This document shows, piece by piece, positions 1 to 7,512 of a DNA stretch of 58,866 nt. The stretch spans positions 1 to 58,866 of the forward strand of contig JAGASM010000005.1 in the NCBI GenBank assembly GCA_017621735.1, written 5' to 3'. Within the stretch, counting starts at the first letter, position 1, and each line of letters starts with the position of its first letter. The stretch is from Clostridia bacterium. GTDB taxonomy: Bacteria > Bacillota > Clostridia > Christensenellales > Borkfalkiaceae. The position numbers and the translations under genes are program-made. Below the pieces are notes generated by a model that was given only the letters and a program-made list of their open reading frames with translations, was not told the DNA's origin and ran no database searches.

Positions 1-245
1 AAACCAACGCCATACCGCTAGGCGATTCCTGCATATGAAGTTATAAACGGGAGTACCTTCGCCGAAAGCGGCTCGGTGGCTACAGCACGAACCGCACGGG
101 ACAGTTGGAAAACCAACGCCATACCGCTAGGCGATTCCTGCATATGAAGTTAGAAACGGGAGTACCTTCGCCGAAAGCGGCTCGGTGGCTACAGCACGAA
201 CCGCGCGGGATCAGTTGGAAAACCAACGCCATACCGCTAGGCGAT
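1..245. repeat. Tandem repeat array, ~110-bp unit, cut by window edge
   Basis: Two full units and the start of a third are visible: the block ccaacgccataccgctaggc recurs at about 4, 113 and 223, giving periods of 109 and 110 bp. The first two units differ by only a few substitutions and one inserted base. Each unit holds short inverted repeats (GTTGG-TTTT-CCAAC on the minus strand, and gccgaaagcggc). The third copy diverges after about 245, just where a minus-strand promoter lies, so the array is probably transcribed leftwards out of the window. No ORF is convincing in it. The D-arm-like string CGCCTAGCGGTATGGCG suggests a tRNA relative, but no anticodon or T arm folds. Confidence 0.85.
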
Positions 246-264
246 CTCCGTTTAAGTAAGAATA

Positions 265-293
265 ATTATACACGCTTTCCACACGGGTGTCAA
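265..293 (-). promoter_or_regulatory. Minus-strand promoter reading into the repeat array
   Basis: Read on the minus strand, TTGACA (293-288) and TATAAT (270-265) are separated by exactly 17 bp, a consensus sigma-A promoter. Transcription would start near 257 and enter the repeated units, so the array may make a repetitive RNA. Its product lies outside the window. Confidence 0.75.
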
Positions 294-381
294 GCGCAAA
301 CGGTGCAAGTTTTCCGAAAAATTTTCGAGAAGGCGGAGCATTTTTTCAAGCGGGTTTCATATATTTTTCACGGAGGAGTGC

Positions 382-427
382 TTGACAGAAGAGGCAAAAA
401 AAGGTAAAATTAGTTAGAAATCTAACT
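382..427 (+). promoter_or_regulatory. marR promoter with overlapping palindromic operator
   Basis: TTGACA (382-387) and TAAAAT (405-410) have a 17-bp spacer. A perfect inverted repeat, AGTTAGA-AA-TCTAACT (412-427), covers the expected start of transcription directly before the marR gene. MarR-family repressors typically bind such short palindromes in their own promoters, so autorepression and co-control of the exporter genes is the natural reading. The binding itself is inferred. Confidence 0.8.
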
Positions 428-439
428 TTTGGGGGAACG

Positions 440-886
440 ATGGATTACGTAGGAAGAGCCCTCCTCGGCGCGGCGCGGGAAATGCAGCGGTTGATGGACG
501 GAAACTTGAAAAAGAAGGGGCTTTCGTGCGCGCAAATACGCGTTCTCGGGTGGCTCCATGAAAAGAACGGACGGGGCGAAGCGTGCAACCAACGGGAAAT
601 TGCGCGAGTTTGCGGGGGCGTGCGTGCATCGTCGGTAACAAGCCTTCTAAAAACGCTGCAAGCGCGCGGATTGATCGTAAGGCAAACGGGCGAAGACGCG
701 CGGGAAAAACTCGTTTTTTTGACGGGGGAAGGACTACGCCTTGCGGAAGAGTGTAAAGCGTTTAAGGAAAAGGTGGAGCGAACGCTCGTAGAGGGATTTA
801 CCCCCGAAGAGGCGAATATTTTATATCAACTGATCGATCGCACGGAAAAAAACTTAACTGCATTCGCCAAAGTGGAGCGGTTATAA
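440..886 (+). CDS. MarR-family transcriptional regulator
   Basis: A 148-residue winged-helix protein of normal MarR length. Helix-turn-helix residues lie around 45-85 (ICAQIRVLGWLHE through the ASSVTSLLKTLQARGLIVR recognition helix), followed by the wing (TGEDAREKLVFLT) and a C-terminal dimerisation helix. The ATG at 440 follows GGGGGAA and a promoter with a 16-bp palindrome over the start site. It is the first gene before two ABC exporter subunits, the usual arrangement for a drug- or stress-responsive repressor of an efflux pump. The ligand cannot be told from the sequence. Confidence 0.88.
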   Translation: MDYVGRALLGAAREMQRLMDGNLKKKGLSCAQIRVLGWLHEKNGRGEACNQREIARVCGGVRASSVTSLLKTLQARGLIVRQTGEDAREKLVFLTGEGLRLAEECKAFKEKVERTLVEGFTPEEANILYQLIDRTEKNLTAFAKVERL

Positions 887-1091
887 AGCAACGTTTCTAC
901 AACCGCAACGACTCAAAGGGCGATAGGAAGAATGGAACGTAAACAGATAAACCGAACGCGGGGACAAAACCAAGTGTGGGCGGAAAAACGCACGGTAGTA
1001 GAGAAAGCATAGTTTGCGCAATCTAATCGAGTGAAAATTGCAAAACGCAGCCTTGCAAGGGCGGCGTTACAAGAACAAAACGGAGAAAACA

Positions 1092-2846
1092 ATGATAAAA
1101 AAACTGTTAAAAAGCGTACGGCAATATAAGACGAAAACGCTTCTTACTCCCCTTGTTATGATAGGGGAGGCGGCGTTGGAAATTCTCATTCCCTTCGTCA
1201 TGACGCTGCTCATCGGGGTCATTGAGAGTGCGGACGTCATCGGAAGGGCGGAGATTGGCAAAATCGCTATGTACGGCGGAATTATGCTTGCCATGGCGCT
1301 CGTGTCTTTGACCTGCGGGGCGCTCGGCGGAAAGTTTGCGTCCGAGGCGAGCGCAGGATTTGCGGCGAACCTTCGGGAGGATATGTATGGGAAGATTCAA
1401 ACGTATTCGTTTGCGAACATCGATAAATTTTCCGCCTCTTCGTTAATTACCCGTTTGACGATGGACGTTTCCAACGTGCAAATGGCGTTCCAAATGAGCA
1501 TTCGCATGCTGGTTCGCGCGCCGATCTTATTTTTGTTTGCGTCCATTATGTCCTTTGTCATCGAGCCGACGATCGCATGGATTTTCATTGTGGCGGCGGC
1601 AATTTTGGGCGGGGTTGTGTTCTTTATTATGGGAAAGGTACAACCCAACTTCCGTATGATGTTCAAAAAGTACGATAAACTCAACGCGGTCGCGCAGGAA
1701 AACTTGACGGGAATCCGCGTTGTTAAGGCATACGTTTTAGAAGGACAGGAAATTGACAAATATCAAAAGGCGGCGAAGGACGTTTACGACTATTCCGTTC
1801 GTGCCGAAAAAATTATGGTAACGATGAATCCTATCGTACAGACGATTATGTACGCGACCATGATTTTGTTGCTTGCGGTCGGCGGGGTTCGCGTCGTGGG
1901 CGGCTCGTTGGAGATTGCCGATCTTACGGGGTTGCTTTCTTATTCAACGCAAATTCTTTCGGGAATCATGACGGTTGCAATGGCGTTAACGTTTATCGCA
2001 ATGTCCCGTCCCGCAATGGAACGTATTACGGAAGTTCTTTCCGAAGAGAGTACCATTTTACCTTCCGAGCACCCCGTGTACGAGGTGAAAGACGGATCGA
2101 TCACCTTTGAAAACGTATCTTTTTCTTATGCGGAAGGCAAAACGGACGTATTGCGCGGCATTAATCTTTCCATTCGTTCAGGGGAAACCATCGGGATCGT
2201 CGGCGGAACGGGCTCGGCAAAAAGCACGCTCGTTTCCCTTATCCCCCGTCTATACGACGCGCGTGTCGGAAAAGTTACGGTAGGCGGTCTTGACGTAAAG
2301 GAATACGATTTGGATACGTTACGCAATGCGGTGGCAATGGTCTTGCAAAAAAACGTGCTTTTCAGCGGCTCGATTGCCGAAAACTTGCGTTGGGGCAAAG
2401 AGGACGCGACGCAAGAGGAAATCGAGTTTGCGGCAAAGCAAGCGTGTGCGGACGAATTTATCGAACAACTCCCCGGGAAATACGAATACGATTTGGGGCA
2501 AGGGGGCGTCAACGTTTCGGGCGGACAAAAACAGCGTCTTTGCATTGCGCGGGCGCTTTTGAAAAAACCGAAAGTGCTTATTTTGGACGACAGTACGTCC
2601 GCAGTTGACACCAAGACGGATGCAAGTATTCGCGCGGCGCTCAAACAGCACGCGCCGGAAGTAACCAAACTCATCATTGCGCAACGGATCGCGTCCGTAC
2701 AAGATTCCGACCGCATTCTCGTTATGGACGGTGGAGAAGTATCGGCGTTCGGCACGCACGAAGAACTCATGCAAAGCAGCGAAATTTACCGTGGCGTATA
2801 CGAATCGCAAAACCGTGGAGGGCAAGAAGATGGCGCAGATGAATAA
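1092..2846 (+). CDS. ABC exporter subunit, degenerate ATPase site half
   Basis: A 584-residue half-transporter: six membrane helices in about residues 1-310, then a nucleotide-binding domain. The Walker A region reads GGTGSAKST (alanine where GK is usually preceded by glycine), the signature is VSGGQKQR, and Walker B is VLILDDSTSAVD, with aspartate in place of the catalytic glutamate. That substitution is typical of one half of heterodimeric exporters such as BmrCD, LmrCD and TM287/288. The start at 1092 was chosen because GGAG (1082-1085) precedes it; the frame is open further upstream but has no ribosome site there. The next gene overlaps its end by 17 nt. The substrate is unknown; efflux of a toxic compound is inferred from the MarR neighbour. 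Confidence 0.92.
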   Translation: MIKKLLKSVRQYKTKTLLTPLVMIGEAALEILIPFVMTLLIGVIESADVIGRAEIGKIAMYGGIMLAMALVSLTCGALGGKFASEASAGFAANLREDMYGKIQTYSFANIDKFSASSLITRLTMDVSNVQMAFQMSIRMLVRAPILFLFASIMSFVIEPTIAWIFIVAAAILGGVVFFIMGKVQPNFRMMFKKYDKLNAVAQENLTGIRVVKAYVLEGQEIDKYQKAAKDVYDYSVRAEKIMVTMNPIVQTIMYATMILLLAVGGVRVVGGSLEIADLTGLLSYSTQILSGIMTVAMALTFIAMSRPAMERITEVLSEESTILPSEHPVYEVKDGSITFENVSFSYAEGKTDVLRGINLSIRSGETIGIVGGTGSAKSTLVSLIPRLYDARVGKVTVGGLDVKEYDLDTLRNAVAMVLQKNVLFSGSIAENLRWGKEDATQEEIEFAAKQACADEFIEQLPGKYEYDLGQGGVNVSGGQKQRLCIARALLKKPKVLILDDSTSAVDTKTDASIRAALKQHAPEVTKLIIAQRIASVQDSDRILVMDGGEVSAFGTHEELMQSSEIYRGVYESQNRGGQEDGADE

Positions 2847-4776
2847 CGGCGGAATGGGAAAAGGCTCCCGCGTCCGTGTTAAATTCGACGGCGACGGAAT
2901 GGGCGTTTTTAAGCGCCTTATGGGATATGCCCTGAAAGAAAATAAGAAAAAATTCATTTTGGCGTGCGTGTTGATCGTCTTGTCGTCCGTGGCTTCCCTC
3001 GGCGGTTCGGCATTCCTCGGCATCTTCGTCGACAACTATATCGAGCCCCTTCGCGGAAGTGCAAACCCCGATTTTTCGGGCATGATCGGTGCGCTTTGCG
3101 CGCTCGGCGCACTCTTTTTAAGCGGCGCGATTTGTACGTATATTTTTAACCGCATCATGATCGTCGTTTCGCAAGGAACGCTACTTCGGATGCGCAACGA
3201 GATGTTCGCGCATATGCAAAAATTGCCGTTGAAATTCTTCGATACGAATACGCACGGCAACCTCATGAGCCGTTACACCAACGATACGGACGTCATGCGT
3301 CAAATGCTTTCGCAAACGATCCCGCAACTCATTTCTTCCGTCATCACCGTTATAGGAACGCTTGCGATGATGATCTTCTACTCGGTTACGCTTACGCTCG
3401 TCGCGCTCGTTTTCGTCATGGGAATGTTCCTTTTGACGCAAAAAATCGCAAAGAAGAGCGGAACTTATTTCCTCGGTCAACAAGTTTCCCTTGGGAAGGT
3501 CAACGGCTACATCGAAGAAATGATGAGCGGGCAAAAAGTCGTCAAAGTATTTTGCTACGAAGAACGCGCGAAAGAGCGTTTCCACCTCATAAACGACGAA
3601 TTGCGCGTCAACGGCATGCGGGCAAACGGGCTTGCAAATACGATCGGGCCGATCTCCAACAACATCGGATACGTGCAGTATATTTTCGTGGCGTTCGTCG
3701 CCGCACTGCTTTCGATGAACGGGACGTGGATTGCGATTTCCCCGTACGGTTGGGTGAGCGGGCTTTCGGGCGCGCTCTCGCTCGGGGCGATCGTTTCTTT
3801 CTTGATGTTCGTGCGCTCGTTTAATATGCCGATACAACAGGTTACGCAGCAGTTTAACTCAATCGTCATGGCGTTTGCGGGCGCGGCGCGCATTTTTGAA
3901 GTAATGGATGCTGTCGCCGAAGACGAGGGCGGAAAGGTTACCCTCGTAAAAGGCACGCAAACGGGGGAAGAGTTTGTCGAGGGCGACGGAAAAGATTGGG
4001 CGTGGAAGGTTCCCGAAGGGGAAAAAGGCGAATACGTTCCTTTGAAAGGGGATATTCGGTTTTACGGAGTTACCTTTGGTTATACGCCCGAAAAGACCGT
4101 GCTACACGATATTTCTCTCTATGCAAAACCGGGACAAAAAATCGCGTTCGTCGGCAGTACGGGTGCGGGAAAGACGACGATTACCAACCTCATTAACCGC
4201 TTTTACGACATTCAGTCGGGAACGATTACCTACGACGGAATTAATATTCGCGATATCAAAAAGGACGATTTGCGCCGTTCTCTCGGAACGGTTTTGCAAG
4301 ATACGCACTTGTTTACGGGTACGGTGCTCGAAAACATCCGCTATTCGCGTTTGGATGCAACGGACGAAGAATGTATCGAGGCGGCGCGCCTTGCGGGTGC
4401 GGATACCTTTATCCGCCATTTCCCCGACGGCTACAATACGCTTTTGACGGCGGACGGGGCAAACCTTTCGCAAGGGCAACGGCAACTGCTTTCCATTGCG
4501 CGTGCGATGGCGAGTAAATGTCCCGTGCTTATTTTGGACGAGGCGACGAGTTCCATCGATACGCGAACGGAAGCGCTGATTGAAAAGGGAATGGATAAAC
4601 TGATGGAGGGGAGAACGGTATTCGTCATTGCGCACCGTTTGTCCACCGTAAGAAACAGTCAAGCGATTATGGTGCTCGAACACGGAAAGATCATCGAACG
4701 CGGAAACCACGAGCAACTCATTGCGCAGAAAGGGAAGTACTATCAACTGTACACGGGCGCGTTTGAACTCGATTAA
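2830..4776 (+). CDS. ABC exporter subunit, catalytic half
   Basis: A 648-residue half-transporter that pairs with the preceding gene. A glycine-rich N-terminal stretch precedes a six-helix membrane domain. The ATPase domain has Walker A GSTGAGKTT, Walker B LILDEATSSID with the catalytic glutamate kept, and the H-loop VIAHRLST. Its signature is LSQGQ rather than LSGGQ, the complementary defect expected in a heterodimeric exporter with one active ATP site. An insertion of about 50 residues before the ATPase domain (near EEFVEGDGKDWAWK) is an extra linker. The start at 2830 lies inside the end of the upstream gene, after GGAGGG (2817-2822), implying translational coupling. Confidence 0.92.
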   Translation: MAQMNNGGMGKGSRVRVKFDGDGMGVFKRLMGYALKENKKKFILACVLIVLSSVASLGGSAFLGIFVDNYIEPLRGSANPDFSGMIGALCALGALFLSGAICTYIFNRIMIVVSQGTLLRMRNEMFAHMQKLPLKFFDTNTHGNLMSRYTNDTDVMRQMLSQTIPQLISSVITVIGTLAMMIFYSVTLTLVALVFVMGMFLLTQKIAKKSGTYFLGQQVSLGKVNGYIEEMMSGQKVVKVFCYEERAKERFHLINDELRVNGMRANGLANTIGPISNNIGYVQYIFVAFVAALLSMNGTWIAISPYGWVSGLSGALSLGAIVSFLMFVRSFNMPIQQVTQQFNSIVMAFAGAARIFEVMDAVAEDEGGKVTLVKGTQTGEEFVEGDGKDWAWKVPEGEKGEYVPLKGDIRFYGVTFGYTPEKTVLHDISLYAKPGQKIAFVGSTGAGKTTITNLINRFYDIQSGTITYDGINIRDIKKDDLRRSLGTVLQDTHLFTGTVLENIRYSRLDATDEECIEAARLAGADTFIRHFPDGYNTLLTADGANLSQGQRQLLSIARAMASKCPVLILDEATSSIDTRTEALIEKGMDKLMEGRTVFVIAHRLSTVRNSQAIMVLEHGKIIERGNHEQLIAQKGKYYQLYTGAFELD

Positions 4777-4791
4777 CCAAATATCAGTCGC

Positions 4792-4827
4792 AACGGCGTG
4801 GCAAACTTTGCCACGCCGTTTCTTTTG
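4792..4827 (+). terminator. Terminator after the ABC exporter genes
   Basis: A 12-14 bp GC-rich stem (AACGGCGTGGCA paired with TGCCACGCCGTT) is followed by TCTTTT, 15 nt after the second transporter gene. Confidence 0.85.
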
Positions 4828-4896
4828 ATAAGGTTGATCGGAAACAAATTGCCGTTGAAAAGGGCGGATTTTACGGCTCGGAAAAGAAAGGAGCGG

Positions 4897-4925
4897 TTGC
4901 CTTTTTTGAAACGGTGTGGTATAAT
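4897..4925 (+). promoter_or_regulatory. Promoter giving a leaderless message
   Basis: TTGCCT (4897-4902), a 17-bp spacer and TATAAT (4920-4925). The ATG of the phosphoesterase starts only 7 nt after the -10 box, at the expected first base of the RNA, and no Shine-Dalgarno site is present. Confidence 0.75.
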
Positions 4926-4931
4926 AACGGT

Positions 4932-5636
4932 ATGAAAGTGTACGCGATCAGCGATCTTCACCTTTCCGGAATGGCAAATAAGCCGATGAACGTGTTCGGC
5001 GGAGAATGGGAAGGGCATTTTGATAAGATCGTCAAAAATTGGCAAGAAACGGTAACGGAGGAGGACGTCGTTCTTCTTTGCGGGGATACCTCTTGGGGGA
5101 TGAAACTCAACGAGGGACTTTTCGACGTGCGCGCGCTTGCCCCGTTGAAGGGAAGAAAGGTTTTCATTCGCGGAAATCACGATTACTGGTGGGGGACGAT
5201 TTCCCGCGTGCGGGAGGGTGCGCCTGACGATACGTTTACCTTTTTGCAAAACGATTGCGTCAAAATCGGCAACTACGTGTTTGTCGGCTCGCGCGGATGG
5301 TGCTGCCCGGGCAGTACCGAGTTTACCGATCACGATAAGACGCTTTATTTGCGGGAGGGGGAGCGCTTTCGACTTGCTTTTCGAGAAGCGGAAAAGGTAA
5401 GACAAGAGGGGGATAAACTCATTGCGCTCATCCATTACCCTCCTTTTACCGTAAAAAAGGAAGATACGGTTTTCACTCAACTGTTTGAAGAAAACAGAGT
5501 GGATAAGGTCGTGTTCGGGCATTTGCACGGGAGCGGATATTTTCCGTTGCGAACGGAGAAAAACGGAATTATTTACTATTTGACCTCGTGCGATAAGGCA
5601 AAATTTACTTTGACGCTCATAGACGAGGAGTCGTAA
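4932..5636 (+). CDS. Calcineurin-like metallophosphoesterase
   Basis: A 234-residue protein with the full dimetal phosphoesterase motif set: DLHL (near residue 9), GDTSW, GNHDYWW, IHYPP and a final GHLHG. The fold hydrolyses phosphate esters with two metal ions (often Mn or Fe). The physiological substrate is not evident; related clostridial proteins are only annotated as phosphohydrolases. The start at 4932 fits the promoter because transcription should begin at this ATG; an in-frame upstream codon would overlap the -10 box. It stands alone between the exporter terminator and a long GC-rich hairpin. Confidence 0.85.
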   Translation: MKVYAISDLHLSGMANKPMNVFGGEWEGHFDKIVKNWQETVTEEDVVLLCGDTSWGMKLNEGLFDVRALAPLKGRKVFIRGNHDYWWGTISRVREGAPDDTFTFLQNDCVKIGNYVFVGSRGWCCPGSTEFTDHDKTLYLREGERFRLAFREAEKVRQEGDKLIALIHYPPFTVKKEDTVFTQLFEENRVDKVVFGHLHGSGYFPLRTEKNGIIYYLTSCDKAKFTLTLIDEES

Positions 5637-5795
5637 GAAAGACAAAAATAGCGTTTGCGTACGGGACGGCGAAGTTTGGTCGGCTTAAATAGAGAGGGAA
5701 CGGGGTTCCGCCGTTGCCTCGACGCGCATATGATACCGTTATTTTGACGCTCGTCGACGGAATCGCGTAAACCAACGCAATCTATCGTCAAAAGG
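5637..5795. other. Spacer with no recognised feature
   Basis: No supported gene, tRNA or promoter is seen between the phosphoesterase and the following hairpin. Short open frames here have no ribosome site. Confidence 0.5.
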
Positions 5796-5826
5796 ACGCG
5801 CGCCCCGAAACGTTCGGGGCGCGCGT
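5796..5826 (+). terminator. GC-rich hairpin, probable terminator
   Basis: A perfect 14-bp stem (ACGCGCGCCCCGAA / TTCGGGGCGCGCGT) with a 3-nt loop. The following run is U-poor (TATGCGGTTTT), so it may act as a weak or bidirectional terminator between the phosphoesterase and the pyr operon. Confidence 0.55.
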
Positions 5827-5882
5827 TATGCGGTTTTCAAAAGACGCGTGAGAAATTCGATAGGAGAATTTTCAAAAAGCCC

Positions 5883-5911
5883 TTTACATTTGATAAAAAA
5901 CGTGATATAAT
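5883..5911 (+). promoter_or_regulatory. pyr operon promoter
   Basis: TTTACA (5883-5888), 17-bp spacer, TATAAT (5906-5911). The start of transcription would be near 5918, giving a leader of about 130 nt before pyrR that contains the attenuator. Confidence 0.85.
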
Positions 5912-5930
5912 CAATACAGTAAAATTTACG

Positions 5931-6033
5931 TTCTTTAAGTGCGGTACCGAGATACCGACAAGACGGCGCTACACCACCATTCGGGACAAAATTGTTATCC
6001 GAAGTCTTGCGGTACTTTCCGCAAGACTTTTTT
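5931..6033 (+). promoter_or_regulatory. PyrR-binding attenuator with terminator
   Basis: The hairpin CGGTA-CCGAGA-TACCG (5942-5957) carries a loop fitting the PyrR consensus CNGNGA, with a lower stem TCTT/AAGA below an internal loop, as in known PyrR sites. A terminator follows: GTCTTGCGG (6004-6012), loop TACTTT, CCGCAAGAC (6019-6027) and six T. The string CCG-A-CAAGAC (5955-5964) can instead pair with GTCTTGCGG as an antiterminator, and it overlaps the PyrR hairpin. PyrR plus UMP would therefore favour termination. Confidence 0.85.
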
Positions 6034-6049
6034 CGTTTAGGAGGAATAT

Positions 6050-6598
6050 ATGACGCAACAACCTATCATTATGGATAGCATCGGCTTACGTCGGACGATT
6101 ATCCGTCTTTCTCACGAAATCACCGAACGCAACGAAGGAATGGAGGACGTCGTTCTCATCGGCGTAAAGCGCGGGGGAGAAATCGTCGCGCAGCGCATTC
6201 GCGATTACTTCAAAAAAGCGGACGGGATTGCCGTTCCCTGCGGGGGAATTGACATCGGAATGACGCGGGACGACCTTGTTACCGAGTTCTTCGTGCCCGA
6301 CAGTACGCCGAACGATTTGGGATTTTCGGTGGACGGAAAGCACGTGGTACTTTGCGACGACGTCTTACATACGGGAAGAAGCGCCGTTGCCGCAATCGAG
6401 GCGATCTTCCGCCTTGGCAGACCCAAGCGCATTCAACTGCTTGTTCTTGTCGACCGCGGTGGGCGGCAGGTGCCCGTTCGCGCCGATTACGTCGGGAAAA
6501 ACGTTCCTACGTCGAGCCGCGAATACGTTACCGTTCAGTTGCGCGAGTTGGGCGCGGAAGAAGACCGCATTGCGATTACGAAGGAGAAAGTATGCTAA
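6050..6598 (+). CDS. pyrR: PyrR, pyrimidine operon attenuator protein / uracil phosphoribosyltransferase
   Basis: A 182-residue PRPP-binding protein of the PyrR family. The PRPP loop is LCDDVLHTGRSA (about residues 101-112), and the conserved SRE..TVQL tail is present. It binds UMP/UTP and the leader RNA of its own operon, stabilising the anti-antiterminator so that transcription stops upstream; the family also has uracil phosphoribosyltransferase activity. The start at 6050 follows AGGAGGA. The leader shows a matching RNA hairpin and terminator, so autoregulation is well supported. Its last codons overlap pyrB by 7 nt. Confidence 0.96.
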   Translation: MTQQPIIMDSIGLRRTIIRLSHEITERNEGMEDVVLIGVKRGGEIVAQRIRDYFKKADGIAVPCGGIDIGMTRDDLVTEFFVPDSTPNDLGFSVDGKHVVLCDDVLHTGRSAVAAIEAIFRLGRPKRIQLLVLVDRGGRQVPVRADYVGKNVPTSSREYVTVQLRELGAEEDRIAITKEKVC

Positions 6599-7512
6599 AG
6601 CATAAAGATATACTCGGGTTATACGACCTTTCCGCGGAAGAAATCGACGAGATTTTAACCGTCGGCGAGAGCATGAAAAAATTGCTCCGTCAAAACATTA
6701 AAAAGTTGCCCCACTTGCAAGGGAAGTCGGTTACGACGCTTTTTTACGAAAACAGTACGCGCACGCGTTGCAGTTTTGAACTCGCGGCAAAGTATATGGG
6801 AGCGCACGTCGTCAATATCGCGGCGGAGTCCTCTTCCGTCAAAAAGGGGGAAACGCTCGTCGATACGGGTAAGACGCTCGACGCGATGAAAAACGACGTC
6901 ATCATCATTCGCCACCCGATGGGAGGCGCGCCCCGCTTGCTTGCGCAAACGGTAAAGGCGCACGTTGTTAACGCGGGCGACGGCATGAACGAACACCCTT
7001 CGCAAGCGCTTTTGGACATGCTTACCATGCGGGAAAATTTCCCCACGCTCGAAGGATTGAACGTGGCGATTTTGGGGGATATCCGACATTCGCGCGTTGC
7101 AAAGAGCAACTTATTCGGGCTCAAAAAAATGGGCGCAAACGTACGCATGTACGCGCCGAAAACGCTCATTCCTACGGCAATCGACCGTTTGGGGGCAAAG
7201 GTATGCACCTCGCGAGAGGAGGCGGTTGACGGTGCGGACGTCGTTATGGGTTTGCGCATTCAGTTAGAGCGCCAACACGGCGGACTTTTCCCTTCTCTCG
7301 GCGAATACGCCAAGTTCTACGGCGTCAATGAAGAAGTGATGAAATACGCAAAGCCGGGCGCGCTCGTCATGCACCCCGGTCCTGTCAATCGCGGCGTCGA
7401 ACTCACGAGCGGGCTTATCGACGGGGATACGAGTCGGATTGAAGAGCAAGTATTAAGCGGAATTGCCGTTCGTATGGCAATCTTGTTTTTGCTCACCAAG
7501 GAGGAACTGTAA
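6592..7512 (+). CDS. pyrB: Aspartate carbamoyltransferase, catalytic subunit
   Basis: A 306-residue enzyme that joins carbamoyl phosphate and aspartate to carbamoyl-aspartate, the first committed step of UMP synthesis. The carbamoyl-phosphate motif STRTRCSFELA lies near residues 54-64, with HPSQALLD near 135 and HPGPVNRG towards the end. Length matches the unregulated bacterial catalytic chain, and no pyrI follows. The start at 6592 follows AAGGAGAAAG and overlaps the pyrR stop. Carbamoyl phosphate synthase (carAB) is not in this operon. Confidence 0.97.
   Translation: MLKHKDILGLYDLSAEEIDEILTVGESMKKLLRQNIKKLPHLQGKSVTTLFYENSTRTRCSFELAAKYMGAHVVNIAAESSSVKKGETLVDTGKTLDAMKNDVIIIRHPMGGAPRLLAQTVKAHVVNAGDGMNEHPSQALLDMLTMRENFPTLEGLNVAILGDIRHSRVAKSNLFGLKKMGANVRMYAPKTLIPTAIDRLGAKVCTSREEAVDGADVVMGLRIQLERQHGGLFPSLGEYAKFYGVNEEVMKYAKPGALVMHPGPVNRGVELTSGLIDGDTSRIEEQVLSGIAVRMAILFLLTKEEL

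Noticed and set aside
1..245. tRNA genes or CRISPR in the repeat array
   Set aside because: The D-arm-like string is not joined by an anticodon loop of seven or a T arm, and the 109/110-bp units repeat as a whole with no spacer-repeat alternation.
4773..5645. 290-codon minus-strand open frame over the phosphoesterase
   Set aside because: Antisense to a gene with intact catalytic motifs, with no promoter or ribosome site of its own.
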